NCBI RefSeq assembly: GCF_031180885.1 | Contig: NZ_JAPSLK010000002.1 | Span: forward strand, 62,001-126,000 | DNA: 64,000 bases | Origin: Saccharothrix sp. | GTDB taxonomy: Bacteria > Actinomycetota > Actinomycetes > Mycobacteriales > Pseudonocardiaceae | Direction: 5' to 3' | In this document: piece by piece, positions 9,408 through 17,647 of the stretch | Layout: the number at the start of each line of letters is the position of its first letter | Numbering within the stretch: position 1 is the first letter of the stretch | The notes under the pieces: model-generated | The model's input: only the letters and a program-made list of their open reading frames with translations | Database searches by the model: none | What the model was told of the DNA's origin: nothing | Position numbers and translations under genes: made by a program

Positions 9408-10264
9408 CGCAGGGCGGGTAGGACTTCGGCCGCAACGGTTTCCAGGATTGCCTCGTCGCCTGCGAACACCCCGGACTCGCGCGGCCAAGGCGCGGCCAGG
9501 TCGGTGAAGCCCAACTCTTCGGCCCGGCCGAGGAAGTCGCGGTAGCACTCGACGCTGGACAGGGAGTACACCGGCGCGGCGTCGGACTGGAGGACTCGGC
9601 GGAACGTCGGGTCGGTCACGGTGTCGTCGAGGCGGGCGGACAGGTCGGCCAGGGACTTCCACCAGTTGTCCAGGGTGTCGTGGCGGGTGCCGGTGGTGAT
9701 CCAGCCCTGGCCGAAGCGGGCGGCCAGGGCGAGGGACTTGGGGCCGTTGGCGGCGACGATGAACGGGATGCGCGGCTGCTGCACGCAACCCGGCAGGGTG
9801 CGGGCGCCGACGGCCCGGTAGTGCTCGCCGGTCCACGTCACGTGGTCCTGGGTCAGCAGGAGGTCCAGCAGTTCCACGAACTCCGCGTAGCGGGCGGACG
9901 GGCTCTTGGTCAGGTTGGTGCCGCCGAAGACCGTGGTGTCGTAGCCGCCCTGGCCGCCCGCGCCGACGCCGAGCGTGAAACGGCCGCCGGACGCGTCGTC
10001 GAGGGCGGTCAGTTCGCGGGCGAACGGCAGCGGGTGGCGGAAGTTGGGGGACGCGACGAGCATCCCCAACTCGATCCGCGAGGTCACCGAGGCGGCGAGG
10101 GCCAGCGTGGGCACCGAGCCGAACCACGGGCCGTCGACCAGGCTGCTCCAGCCGACGTGGTCGAACGTCCAGGCGCTCGCGAAGCCGTACTCCTCGACGG
10201 CCCGCCACCGCGGCGCCGCCTCGGTCCAGCGGTACTCGGGCAAGATCGTGATCCCGGCGCGCAT
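9404..10264 (-). CDS. LLM-class F420-dependent oxidoreductase
   Basis: 286 residues, the usual length for this family, with AVEEYGFASAWTFDHVGW, RIELGMLVASPNFRHPLPFARELTALDDASGGRFTLGVGAGG and a late IVAANGPKSLALAARFGQGW, typical of F420-dependent LLM reductases. It has its own leader: a consensus-like -35 at 10317-10322, a weaker -10 overlapping a perfect 14-bp palindrome, and GGAG seven bases before the ATG. Expression is therefore probably under a dedicated repressor. The substrate is unknown. Confidence 0.9.
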   Translation of the reverse strand: MRAGITILPEYRWTEAAPRWRAVEEYGFASAWTFDHVGWSSLVDGPWFGSVPTLALAASVTSRIELGMLVASPNFRHPLPFARELTALDDASGGRFTLGVGAGGQGGYDTTVFGGTNLTKSPSARYAEFVELLDLLLTQDHVTWTGEHYRAVGARTLPGCVQQPRIPFIVAANGPKSLALAARFGQGWITTGTRHDTLDNWWKSLADLSARLDDTVTDPTFRRVLQSDAAPVYSLSSVECYRDFLGRAEELGFTDLAAPWPRESGVFAGDEAILETVAAEVLPALR

Positions 10265-10287
10265 CCCCCAGCTCCAATCAGTCGACC

Positions 10288-10301
10288 TGTTCGATCGAAC
10301 A
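10288..10301. promoter_or_regulatory. Perfect 14-bp palindrome, candidate operator
   Basis: TGTTCGATCGAACA is its own reverse complement and covers the proposed -10 element of the oxidoreductase promoter, the classic position for a dimeric repressor. A related half (TGTTCGGTTG) begins at 10309. No regulator gene lies next to it, so the cognate protein would be encoded elsewhere. Confidence 0.5.
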
Positions 10302-10322
10302 CATCAAATGTTCGGTTGTCAA
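10294..10322 (-). promoter_or_regulatory. Sigma-70-like promoter of the LLM oxidoreductase
   Basis: On the - strand TTGACA (10322-10317) is followed after exactly 17 bases by TTCGAT (10299-10294), about 30 bases upstream of the ATG at 10264. The -35 is perfect and the -10 matches three of six positions. The -35 lies inside a 13-bp inverted repeat (CGGTTG-T-CAACCG, 10313-10325). Confidence 0.5.
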
Positions 10323-10387
10323 CCGTGCAACCCTCCCCCGGGCCCGACTTGTAGTACGGGGTCCAACGAGTCGAAAGGCCACAGGGT

Positions 10388-10520
10388 GGGGGTTCCCGAG
10401 GGGTTCGAGGTGGCGGCGCTGCTCGGCTGCTCGGTGGGCATGGTCAAGAGCCAGACCAGTCGCGCGCCGGCCAAGTCGCGGCTGGACGAGACGATCACGC
10501 GGGAAGGGGCGGGGCGGTGA
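10388..10520 (+). pseudogene. 3' remnant of SigE-family ECF sigma factor
   Basis: Only the end of region 4 survives: VAALLGCSVGMVKSQTSRAPAKSRL matches the helix-turn-helix of actinobacterial SigE-family ECF factors (usually ...LGCSVGTVKSQTSRALAKLR). The preceding 140 residues of sigma region 2 and the linker are missing, replaced by the regulatory region of the divergent oxidoreductase. The stop overlaps the GTG of the next gene, the normal arrangement for sigma/membrane-partner pairs, so this is a decayed copy of such a pair. Confidence 0.7.
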
Positions 10521-11004
10521 GCGAGACGGAACTGGTGCGGCTCCTGCGGGAGCGCGCCGACATCCCCGACGACGGGCACCGCACGCGTATCGCGGGTGTG
10601 CGGGCGAAGGTGCGCCGGAGCCGGTGGCGGCAGGCCGGCGCGGTGGCGGTGGCGGTGGCGGTAGTGTTCGCGGGCGTGCTCTACGCGCTCCCGCGAGGGC
10701 AGTCCGCCGACCCCGCCGACCCGCCGGCGGATCCGGCGCCGGTCTACCTCGACGGCTGACCGAAGGGCTGGACCTCGACCTCAACTCGCCCGGACGGGTG
10801 CAGGCGTTCGTCAACGACGTGCGGGTCCTGGACACGGTCTTCTGGACGTGGGGACCGAACTCCGCGAGCACGGCACCGGTCTCGGAGTGGCCCAGGCCGC
10901 ACGGGTTGGACCTGGAGCCGGGCGAGCGGGTCACGCTGGTCGTCGTGCCCGAGCGGACCAGCGGGGAGTGGCGGATCACGCGGTCGCCCGGCCCGCCCAG
11001 GTGA
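10517..11004 (+). pseudogene. Frameshifted membrane partner of SigE-type sigma factor
   Basis: The first 80 codons (SETELVRLLRERADIPDDGHRTRI, then a hydrophobic segment AVAVAVAVVFAGVLYAL) end at a stop at 10757-10759. An adjacent frame then continues sensibly from about 10757 (EGLDLDLNSPGRVQAFVNDVRVLD, FWTWGP, PGERVTLVVVPER) to a stop at 11004. Joined, they form a single-pass membrane protein with an extracytoplasmic beta-rich domain, as found next to SigE-family factors. One base indel near 10755 separates the halves. With the truncated sigma gene upstream, loss of function is likely. Confidence 0.6.
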
Positions 11005-11404
11005 GGGGCGCGCGCACCACCAGGACGCCGTCGAGCAGCCACGCCTCGATGCGGTCCACGTCGACCTCGGCGGGGATGGTGGCGCAGAAGTAGAAGCCGG
11101 CCGCGACGCCGTCCGGCACAGGCGGGCGGCGGGCCGTGATGCCGACGCGGGAGCGCAGCACCGGCACGCCGTCCGCCCGCACGTCGTGGTCGTGCACCTC
11201 GACCACCACGTCCGGGACGGGCAGCACGGTGGCGATCAGGTAGGCGTCGCGGGTGACGACGACGTCCACCGCGTGCGGGTTGGCGTCGTCGGTGGTGACG
11301 TCCCAGTCCCGGCCCAGCGTGCGGCCGATGGTGTTCCACCAGAGGTCCATCTCGCGCAGCGGCCCCGGGTCCGGTCGACCCCGGTGGACCGTCAGCCACT
11401 CCAC
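10976..11404 (-). CDS. Hsp20/alpha-crystallin-like small protein
   Basis: About 142 residues. The central part reads as an alpha-crystallin-type beta sandwich: AVDVVVTRDAYLIATVLPVPDVVVEVHDHDVRADG followed by FYFCATIPAEVDVDRIEAWLLDGVLVVRAP. The last segment matches the conserved A-x-x-x-n-G-v-L-x-v-x-x-P pattern of Hsp20 proteins. Family members hold unfolded proteins in an ATP-independent way. The GTG at 11404 is preferred for the GGAAGG eight bases upstream. Its 3' end overlaps the end of the broken membrane gene on the other strand. Confidence 0.65.
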   Translation of the reverse strand: MEWLTVHRGRPDPGPLREMDLWWNTIGRTLGRDWDVTTDDANPHAVDVVVTRDAYLIATVLPVPDVVVEVHDHDVRADGVPVLRSRVGITARRPPVPDGVAAGFYFCATIPAEVDVDRIEAWLLDGVLVVRAPLTWAGRATA

Positions 11405-11489
11405 GACCGTCACCTTCCGGTGTTCGGGCACGTCGAACGGGGTGTACCCGCTCCGCGCGGGCACACTCTCGTTCGAACGGGTGAAGTTG

Positions 11490-11630
11490 TTACTCCGAGT
11501 CGGGGGCTCCGGAGGGTGACTGCTCCTCGACCGCGGGCAGGGGCGCGGTCTCGGCGGCGGCTTCGGCGTCCTCCACGAGTTCCGGCCCACCCCACTGCCC
11601 TTCGGCGGTGCCGAGTCTGTGCTTGCCCAT
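11490..11630 (-). CDS. Small hypothetical protein (46 aa)
   Basis: A short reading frame starting MGKHRLGTAEGQWGG and ending in an acidic Pro/Ser-rich tail. It has a strong ribosome site (AGGGGAG, seven bases before the ATG), which is the main reason to keep it. It has no Cys, no hydrophobic segment and no family I recognise. It lies upstream of, and in the same direction as, the Hsp20-like gene. It could be a small stress-linked peptide or a chance frame with a good Shine-Dalgarno. Confidence 0.4.
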   Translation of the reverse strand: MGKHRLGTAEGQWGGPELVEDAEAAAETAPLPAVEEQSPSGAPDSE

Positions 11631-11734
11631 CGTCGTACTCCCCTCACAGGTTCCGGGGACACGTACCCGGACGGTGGACGGTTCACACTTCGGTGTTGGG
11701 TGGATCACGCCGCGAATGCGAAGATCTTCCGCCT

Positions 11735-12994
11735 ATGACCCCGCTCACCACCCGGGTCCGCGCCGGCTACGCGACGGGCTCCCTGGTCACCGGCGCGTTC
11801 GGCACCGTGCCCGGCCTGCTCCTGCTGCCCTACCTGACCGACCGGCTGGCCGTGCCCGCCGCCGTCGCCGGGCTGCTGGTGCTCGCGCCCAAGGCGTGGG
11901 ACGTGCTGTTCAACCCGGTCGCGGGGCGGATCAGCGACCGGGCGGGTGTGCGGCGGCCGTTCCTGCTGCGCGGCGGGATCGCGGTGGCGGTGCTGTTCGC
12001 GCTGCTGTTCGCCGGGCCGTTCACCGGGGCGGCGGGCGCGGTGTACGTGGCCGTGGTGTTCCTGCTGTGCGCGACGGCGTACGCGTTCTTCCAGGTGCCG
12101 TACGTGGCGATGGCGGCCGAGATCACCGAGGACTACGACGAGCGCACCCGGCTGATGGCGTGGCGGATCACGTTCCTGGCGCTCGCGATCCTGGTCAGCG
12201 GGGCGGGCGCGCCGGCGGTGCGGGACCTGACCGGCGGGTACGCGCCGATGGGCGTGGCGGTCGGGGCGTTGATCCTGGTCGGGACCGTGGTGACGGTGTT
12301 GGGCACGCGGGACGTGGCGCGACACGTGCCGGCCGCGGCGGGGTTGCGCGAGCTGGTCGGGGCGGTGCGGGAGTCGCGGGCGTTCCGGCTGCTGCTGGCG
12401 GTGTTCGTGGTGCAGGCGGTCGGGCTGGGCACGATGTTGGCGGGCGTGGACTACTTCGCCCGGCTGGTGCTGGGCGACCAGTCGTTGCAGACCTTGCTGT
12501 TCGTCGGGTTCGTGGGGCCGGCGCTGGTGGTGATGCCGTTGTGGCAACGGGTCGGGCGGCGGCGCGGCAAGCGGTTCGGGCTGGTGGTGGCGTCGCTGCT
12601 GTTCGCCGCCGCGGTGGTCGGGCTGACCGCGTCCCGGGCGCTGCCGGTGGCCGCCGTGCTCGCGCTGATGGCGGTGATCGGGGTCGGGTACGCGGGGATG
12701 CAGGTGTTCCCGCTGGCCATGCTGCCGGACGTGATCACCGCGCAGGAGCGGCGCAGCGGGAGCACCCGCGCCGGGCTGTTCTCGGGCGTGTGGACGGCCG
12801 GCGAGACCCTCGGCCTGGCGCTGGGACCCGGGGTGTACGGGCTGGTGCTGGGGCTGGGCGGGTACGTGGCCGGCACCGGTGACGCCGTGCAGCCCGACAG
12901 CGCCGTGACCGCCGCCCTGCTCGGGTTCACCGCCCTGCCCGCCCTGCTGGTCGTGCTCGCCCTGCCGCTGCTGCCCCGTGAGGAGACCGGATGA
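11735..12994 (+). CDS. MFS sugar transporter of the glycoside-pentoside-hexuronide (GPH) type
   Basis: 419 residues, 12 predicted helices. LVLAPKAWDVLFNPVAGRISDRAG (the Asp-containing helix-2/loop region of MelB-like carriers) and FFQVPYVAMAAEITEDYDERTRLMAWR are diagnostic for GPH cation symporters. The last four bases overlap the ATG of the PLP enzyme that follows, so the two are translationally coupled. That suggests uptake or export of a substrate of that enzyme. An amino-acid or sugar-phosphate-like ligand is possible; the specificity is not readable. Confidence 0.85.
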   Translation: MTPLTTRVRAGYATGSLVTGAFGTVPGLLLLPYLTDRLAVPAAVAGLLVLAPKAWDVLFNPVAGRISDRAGVRRPFLLRGGIAVAVLFALLFAGPFTGAAGAVYVAVVFLLCATAYAFFQVPYVAMAAEITEDYDERTRLMAWRITFLALAILVSGAGAPAVRDLTGGYAPMGVAVGALILVGTVVTVLGTRDVARHVPAAAGLRELVGAVRESRAFRLLLAVFVVQAVGLGTMLAGVDYFARLVLGDQSLQTLLFVGFVGPALVVMPLWQRVGRRRGKRFGLVVASLLFAAAVVGLTASRALPVAAVLALMAVIGVGYAGMQVFPLAMLPDVITAQERRSGSTRAGLFSGVWTAGETLGLALGPGVYGLVLGLGGYVAGTGDAVQPDSAVTAALLGFTALPALLVVLALPLLPREETG

Positions 12995-14385
12995 CCTCCG
13001 CCGACGACGTCCTGGCCGAACTGGCCGCGCTGCGCGCCGGTGACCTGCCCACGCACGGCGGCCGAACCCTGGCCTACGTCTACGACAGCGCCGTGCCGGG
13101 GCTGGACGACCTCGCGGCGCGGGCGCACGCGTTGGCGTCCTCGGTCAACGGGCTGGACCCGACGGCATTCCCGAGCTTGTTGCGGCTGGAGAACGATGTG
13201 GTCGCCACGGCGGCGCGGCTGTTGGGCGGGACTTCGGAGACGGTCGGGACGGTGACCTCCGGTGGCACCGAGTCCTGCCTGCTGGCGGTGTTGGCGGCGC
13301 GGGACGCCAGGTCCGTGGAGTCGCCGTCGATCGTGTTGCCGGAGACCGCGCACGCCGCGTTCCACAAGGCCGCGCACTACTTCGGCGTGCGGGTGGTGGC
13401 GGTGCCGGTGGACCCGAAGACCTTCCGCGCCGACCCGGCCGCGGTGATCGCCGCGATCGACGACACCACCGTGCTGGTCGTGGTGAGCGCGCCCTCGTAC
13501 GCACATGGCGTGGTGGACCCGGTGCCGCCGATCGCCGCCGCGTGCCTGGAGCGGGGCGTGCGGTGCCACGTGGACGCGTGCATCGGCGGGTGGGTCCTGC
13601 CGTTCGCGCCGGACGCGCCGCCGTTCGACTTCTCCGTGCCGGGCGTCACCAGCATCTCCGTGGACCTGCACAAGTACGCCTACTGCCCCAAGGGCACGTC
13701 CGTGCTGCTGCACGCCAACGCCGACCTGCGCCGCCCCCAGTACTTCGCCGGCGCGGCCTGGCCGGGCTACACGATGCTGAACTCCACCACCCAGTCCACC
13801 CGCTCCGGCGGCCCGGTGGCCGCCGCGTGGGCGGTGCTGCGGCACATCGGCGACGACGGGTACCGGACGCTGGCGCTCACCGCGCTGGAGTCGACCCGGG
13901 TGATCCGGGAGGGGATCGAGTCGATCGACGGCCTGCGGGTGCTGGGCGAGCCGGACTCGACGCTGGTGGCGTTCGCCTCCGAGGACGTGGACGTGTTCGT
14001 GGTGGCCGACGAGATGCGGGCGCGGAACTGGTACGTGCAGCCGCAGTTCGCGCACCGGTCGTCGCCGGCGAACCTGCACCTGACCGTGACGGCGGCCAAC
14101 GCGGGCGCGGAGGCGGGGTTCCTGGCCGACCTGCGGGCGTCGGTGGACGCGGCGCGCGCGGCGGAACCGGTGGACGTGCCGGCCGAGGTGGTGGCGTTCG
14201 TCGAGGCGCTGGACCCGGACGCGTTGACACCGCAGGAGTTCGCCGGTCTGCTCGCGGCGGCCGGACTGGGTGGCGGGGCGGTGCTGCCCGAGCGGATGGC
14301 GACCGTCAACACCCTGCTGGCCGCCGCGCGGCCCCCGTTGCGGGAGCGGCTGCTGGTGGAGTTCCTCGGCATGCTGTACTCATAG
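12991..14385 (+). CDS. PLP-dependent lyase/decarboxylase, sphingosine-1-phosphate-lyase-like
   Basis: 464 residues. TSGGTESCLLAVLAARD, HVDACIGGWVLPF and SVDLHKYAYCPKGTSVLL (Schiff-base Lys) are typical of the S1P-lyase/glutamate-decarboxylase branch of PLP enzymes. YFAGAAWPGYTMLNSTTQSTRSGGPVAAAW is also characteristic of the lyase subgroup. The first 100 residues carry the N-terminal arm of that family. It is coupled to the upstream permease by an ATGA overlap. Cleavage of a phosphorylated amino-alcohol or decarboxylation of an amino acid are both possible. Confidence 0.85.
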   Translation: MTSADDVLAELAALRAGDLPTHGGRTLAYVYDSAVPGLDDLAARAHALASSVNGLDPTAFPSLLRLENDVVATAARLLGGTSETVGTVTSGGTESCLLAVLAARDARSVESPSIVLPETAHAAFHKAAHYFGVRVVAVPVDPKTFRADPAAVIAAIDDTTVLVVVSAPSYAHGVVDPVPPIAAACLERGVRCHVDACIGGWVLPFAPDAPPFDFSVPGVTSISVDLHKYAYCPKGTSVLLHANADLRRPQYFAGAAWPGYTMLNSTTQSTRSGGPVAAAWAVLRHIGDDGYRTLALTALESTRVIREGIESIDGLRVLGEPDSTLVAFASEDVDVFVVADEMRARNWYVQPQFAHRSSPANLHLTVTAANAGAEAGFLADLRASVDAARAAEPVDVPAEVVAFVEALDPDALTPQEFAGLLAAAGLGGGAVLPERMATVNTLLAAARPPLRERLLVEFLGMLYS

Positions 14386-14550
14386 GGCACAGCTCCGCCC
14401 GCGCCGGGAATAATGCCGGGCTACGGGGTCAATCATAGCAATCGTCACAAGTGCGAATTCTTCGGGGTCCACCTGCGGTTCCGCGCTCCCATTGGCGGCG
14501 AATCCGTGGCACCATCCGAACACAACACCGAATGCCTTGGGGGAGGCGTC

Positions 14551-16161
14551 ATGTCCGTTGTCCGGACGATTGCCGACGAGTTGCACGAGACCCTCGCGCA
14601 CCGCTATCCCACCTCCGCCGCGCTGTGCGGGACCGCCGGCCAGGAAGACCGCCTCCCGGACTTCGGGGAGGACGCCGACGCGGAGTTCGACCGGACCCTC
14701 GCGGGCTTGGGCGCGCGGGCGCGGGCGGTGGACCCGCGGGGCCTGACGACGACCGACCGCATCACCCGCGAAGTGGTGCTCCAGCAGGTCGGGGCCGAGC
14801 GGGACCGGGTCGCGTGCCGGTGGGTGGAGTTCGGCGTGGGCGACGCGGTGAGCACCCCGGCGGCCGGCGTGCTGCTGGCCCTGGCCACCATGCCCGTGCG
14901 GACCCGCCGCGAGCGCGCGGAGCACCTGCGCCGGATCCGGCAATTGCCCGAATTCCTGCGCACCCTCTCGGAACGGCACCGTATCGGAATAGCGGCGGGC
15001 CGCACCCCGGTCGCCCGACTCGTCCGGGCCGCGGTCGCGCATTTGGACAACCAACTCGCGAACATCGACGAGATCTGCCGCGGCCAGGGCCGGGAAATCG
15101 CGACCACGGCCATTCTGCGCTACCGGGACATGCTGCTGGCCGAGGTGCTGCCGCACGGCCGCGACGACGACCACGCGGGCGTGTGCCGGCTGCCCGGCGG
15201 CGAGGCGGCCTACGAGACGGCCGTGCGCGCCCACACCACCACCGAACTGTCCGCGCAGCGGCTGCACCGGGTGGGGCTGGACGTGCTGGCCGGGCTCGCC
15301 GAGGAGTTCGCCGAACTGGGGTGGCGGGTGTTCCGCACCCGGCACCTGCCGGACGTGTTCGCCCGGCTGCGCGACGACCCGCACCTGCGCTGGCACGACG
15401 GCGCGGAGATGCTGGCCGCCGCGCGGGAGGCGGTGCGGCGGGCGGAAGTCGCGGCGCCCCAGTGGTTCCACCGGGTGCCGGCGCGGTCGTGCGCGGTCGC
15501 GGCCTACCCGAAGTCGGGGTCGCCGACCACTCCCCACGCGTACCTGACGGGGTCGCTGGACGGGTCGCGGCCGGGCACGTACTACGTCAACACCAAGCGG
15601 CCCGGCGAGCAGATGCGCTACAAGGCCGAGGTGACCGCGTTCCACGAGGGCGTGCCCGGCCACCACCTGGAGGTGTCGCTGCGGCAGGAACGCGCGGACC
15701 TGCCGGTGCTGCGGCGCACCGCGCCGATGAACGCGTTCGCCGACGGGTGGGCGCTGTACGCGGAGCGGCTGGCCGACGAGATGGGCCTGTACTCCGACGA
15801 CCTGTCCCGGCTGGGGATGCTGGCGCTGGACTCGCTGCGCGCGGCCCGGCTGGTGGTGGACACCGGCCTGCACGCCAACGGGTGGACGCGGCGCGGCGCG
15901 GTGGCGTTCCTGCGCGACCACACGCCGATGGGGCACGCGGCGATCGAGGCGGAGGTGGACCGGTACCTGGCCGACCCCGGGCAGGCGCTGGCGTACCTGG
16001 TGGGGCGGTTGGAGATCCAGCGGTTGCGGGTGCAGGCGGAGCGGGCGCTGGGCGGGCGGTTCGACCTGCGCGACTTCCACGAGGTCGTGCTGTCGGAGGG
16101 GCGGGTGCCGCTGGGGCTGCTGTCGGAGTTGGTGACCGCGTGGACGCGGACCGCGGCGTGA
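14551..16161 (+). CDS. DUF885 family putative zinc metalloprotein
   Basis: 536 residues, the normal DUF885 length. The signature FHEGVPGHHLEVSL (HExxPGHH), a zinc-binding peptidase-like motif, lies near residue 368, followed by FADGWALYAERLADEMG and LGMLALDSLRAARLVVDTGLH. Some members behave as peptidases or hydrolases; most are uncharacterised. The ATG is supported by GGGGGAGG immediately upstream. The 160-base leader (14386-14550) is AT-richer than its surroundings and probably contains its promoter. No operon partner. Confidence 0.88.
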   Translation: MSVVRTIADELHETLAHRYPTSAALCGTAGQEDRLPDFGEDADAEFDRTLAGLGARARAVDPRGLTTTDRITREVVLQQVGAERDRVACRWVEFGVGDAVSTPAAGVLLALATMPVRTRRERAEHLRRIRQLPEFLRTLSERHRIGIAAGRTPVARLVRAAVAHLDNQLANIDEICRGQGREIATTAILRYRDMLLAEVLPHGRDDDHAGVCRLPGGEAAYETAVRAHTTTELSAQRLHRVGLDVLAGLAEEFAELGWRVFRTRHLPDVFARLRDDPHLRWHDGAEMLAAAREAVRRAEVAAPQWFHRVPARSCAVAAYPKSGSPTTPHAYLTGSLDGSRPGTYYVNTKRPGEQMRYKAEVTAFHEGVPGHHLEVSLRQERADLPVLRRTAPMNAFADGWALYAERLADEMGLYSDDLSRLGMLALDSLRAARLVVDTGLHANGWTRRGAVAFLRDHTPMGHAAIEAEVDRYLADPGQALAYLVGRLEIQRLRVQAERALGGRFDLRDFHEVVLSEGRVPLGLLSELVTAWTRTAA

Positions 16162-16247
16162 CCGGGGACACGCCGCGGCTGAACGTTGGCTGAGGGCGGT
16201 CGCAATCGGCTTGCCGTTCATTGCGGGCGGTTGCGACGCTTCGGCGC

Positions 16248-16811
16248 GTGGACTGGCGGGTGTTGTTGATCGGCGGGGCGTCGGGGAGCGGCAAGAGCGC
16301 GTTGTCGTACCCGACCGCTCGGACGCGGGGTGCGGCGCTGGTGGAGGTGGACGACCTGGTCGTGGCGACCCAGGCGGTCACCACGGCCGCCGCACAGCCC
16401 GCCCTGCACCACTGGCGCACGCACTCCGACGCCGGGCTGTCGGCGGACGAGGTGGTCGAGGCGCAGGTGGCGCTGGCCCGCGCGCTGGAGCCCGCGCTGG
16501 CGGCGGTGATCGAGAACCACCTGGACACCGACCTGCCGCTGGTGCTGGAGGGCGACTACCTGCTGCCGGAGTTCTGCGCGAAGTGGGGACCCGAGGTGCG
16601 GTCGGTCCTGGTGCACGAGCCGGAGGCGGCGCAGTTGGAGCGCAACTACCTGATCCGCGAGCCGTCGTCGGGCACCCAGCGCAAGCGCGCTCAGGACAGC
16701 GCGCACTACGCGGCGTGGCTGGCGGCCGAGGCGGGGCGCCACGACGTGCCGCTGCTCACGGCCCGGCCGTGGTCCACGGCTTTGGAGCGGCTGGCCGACG
16801 CCCTGCGGTGA
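16248..16811 (+). CDS. P-loop nucleoside/small-molecule kinase-like protein
   Basis: 187 residues beginning directly with a Walker A loop (LLIGGASGSGKSAL) and with a later LVLEGDYLLPEFC that fits the Walker B/acceptor region of uridine-kinase and 2-phosphoglycerate-kinase-like proteins. A lid-like ERNYLIREP..GTQRKRAQ segment follows. GTG start at 16248 so that the P-loop sits at the N-terminus as usual. Its substrate is unknown. Its stop codon is the first element of a tandem repeat. Confidence 0.75.
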   Translation: MDWRVLLIGGASGSGKSALSYPTARTRGAALVEVDDLVVATQAVTTAAAQPALHHWRTHSDAGLSADEVVEAQVALARALEPALAAVIENHLDTDLPLVLEGDYLLPEFCAKWGPEVRSVLVHEPEAAQLERNYLIREPSSGTQRKRAQDSAHYAAWLAAEAGRHDVPLLTARPWSTALERLADALR

Positions 16812-16904
16812 TCCGGACTGCGGCGATCCGGCTGCGGCGATCCGGGCTGCGGCGATCCGGGCTGCGGCGATCCGGCTGCGGTGATCCGGGCTGCGGTGAT
16901 CCGG
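16808..16904 (+). repeat. Tandem 14-15 bp repeat, about 6.5 units
   Basis: Units of the form GCGGTGATCCGGGCT / GCGGCGATCCGGCT follow each other from the end of the kinase gene almost to the TetR operator. Five internal units differ only by a G insertion or a C/T change. The repeat contains the kinase stop codon and fills nearly all of the intergenic space before the TetR gene. Confidence 0.9.
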
Positions 16905-16906
16905 AA

Positions 16907-16929
16907 CAGACCGCTGGTCCGGTAGTCTG
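16907..16929. promoter_or_regulatory. Candidate TetR operator upstream of its own gene
   Basis: CAGAC and GTCTG form 5-bp inverted arms around a centre that itself contains GACC-N3-GGTC (16909-16919). The site ends seven bases before the GTG of the TetR gene. A 17-base stretch here (16909-16925) matches 14 of 17 bases at 17619-17635, upstream of the next gene, which is the strongest evidence that both are binding sites. Confidence 0.6.
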
Positions 16930-16935
16930 GCCGGC

Positions 16936-17601
16936 GTGGAGTTCCGGCGGGCCCGGCGGCCCGAGCAGGTCGCGGCGCGACGGGTGTCCATCCTGGACAC
17001 CGCCGAGGCGATGCTGGCCGAGGCGTCCCTGACCGACATCAGCCTGCGCGAGCTGAGCTGCCGGGTGGGGCTCGCCAAGTCGAACGTGCTGCGGTACTTC
17101 GACAGCCGCGAGGCGGTGTTCCTCGGTGTCCTCGACCGGCGGTGGGCGGCGTGGCTGGACGACGCCGAAGCCGCCGTGCGGTCCGTGGACGCCGAACCCG
17201 TCCCCTACGGGCGGGCGATCGCGATCGGCACCGCGCTGGCCGACTCGCTGCGCCGGCACCCGTTGCTGTGCGAACTGGTGGCGTCCATGGCGGGCGTGCT
17301 GGAGCGCAACATCGGCCTCGACACCGCGCGCGAGGTCAAGGCGCGGGTCACCGACCACACCGCCCGCCTGGCCGACCTGGTCCGCACCGAACTGCCCCAG
17401 CTCGACGAGCCCTCGGCGACCCGGTTCGCCCGGTCGGTCCTGGTCGTCGTCGCCGGGCTGTGGCCGCACGCCCACCCCACCGACGAGGTCGCGCGGGCCG
17501 CCGCCGAGCTGGGTCTGCCGCCGGCCGCCGAGGTGTTCGCCACCGACCTGCGCGAGGCCCTGGTCGACCAGCTCATCGGCCTGGTCGTCCGGTCGAGCTG
17601 A
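16936..17601 (+). CDS. TetR-family transcriptional regulator
   Basis: 221 residues. The N-terminal helix-turn-helix is clear (ILDTAEAMLAEASLTDISLRELSCRVGLAKSNVLRYFDSREAVFLGV), with the FDSREA variant of the common F-x-(S/N)-K-E motif, and an all-helical ligand domain follows. A 17-base near-repeat occurs both just upstream of this gene and just upstream of the metallophosphoesterase. The simple model is autorepression plus repression of that downstream enzyme. The inducer is unknown. Confidence 0.9.
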   Translation: MEFRRARRPEQVAARRVSILDTAEAMLAEASLTDISLRELSCRVGLAKSNVLRYFDSREAVFLGVLDRRWAAWLDDAEAAVRSVDAEPVPYGRAIAIGTALADSLRRHPLLCELVASMAGVLERNIGLDTAREVKARVTDHTARLADLVRTELPQLDEPSATRFARSVLVVVAGLWPHAHPTDEVARAAAELGLPPAAEVFATDLREALVDQLIGLVVRSS

Positions 17602-17618
17602 CCGGGTACTCTGGAAGA

Positions 17619-17635
17619 GACCACCGGTCCGTTAG
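17619..17635. promoter_or_regulatory. Second candidate TetR operator, upstream of metallophosphoesterase
   Basis: GACCACCGGTCCGTTAG contains GACC-N3-GGTC and differs from the site at 16909-16925 at only three positions. It lies between the TetR stop and the phosphoesterase start. Confidence 0.55.
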
Positions 17636-17647
17636 AAGATCCGGTCC

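Noticed and set aside
16808-16904. CRISPR array
   Set aside because: Units are contiguous with no spacers and no cas genes are present; it is a simple tandem repeat.
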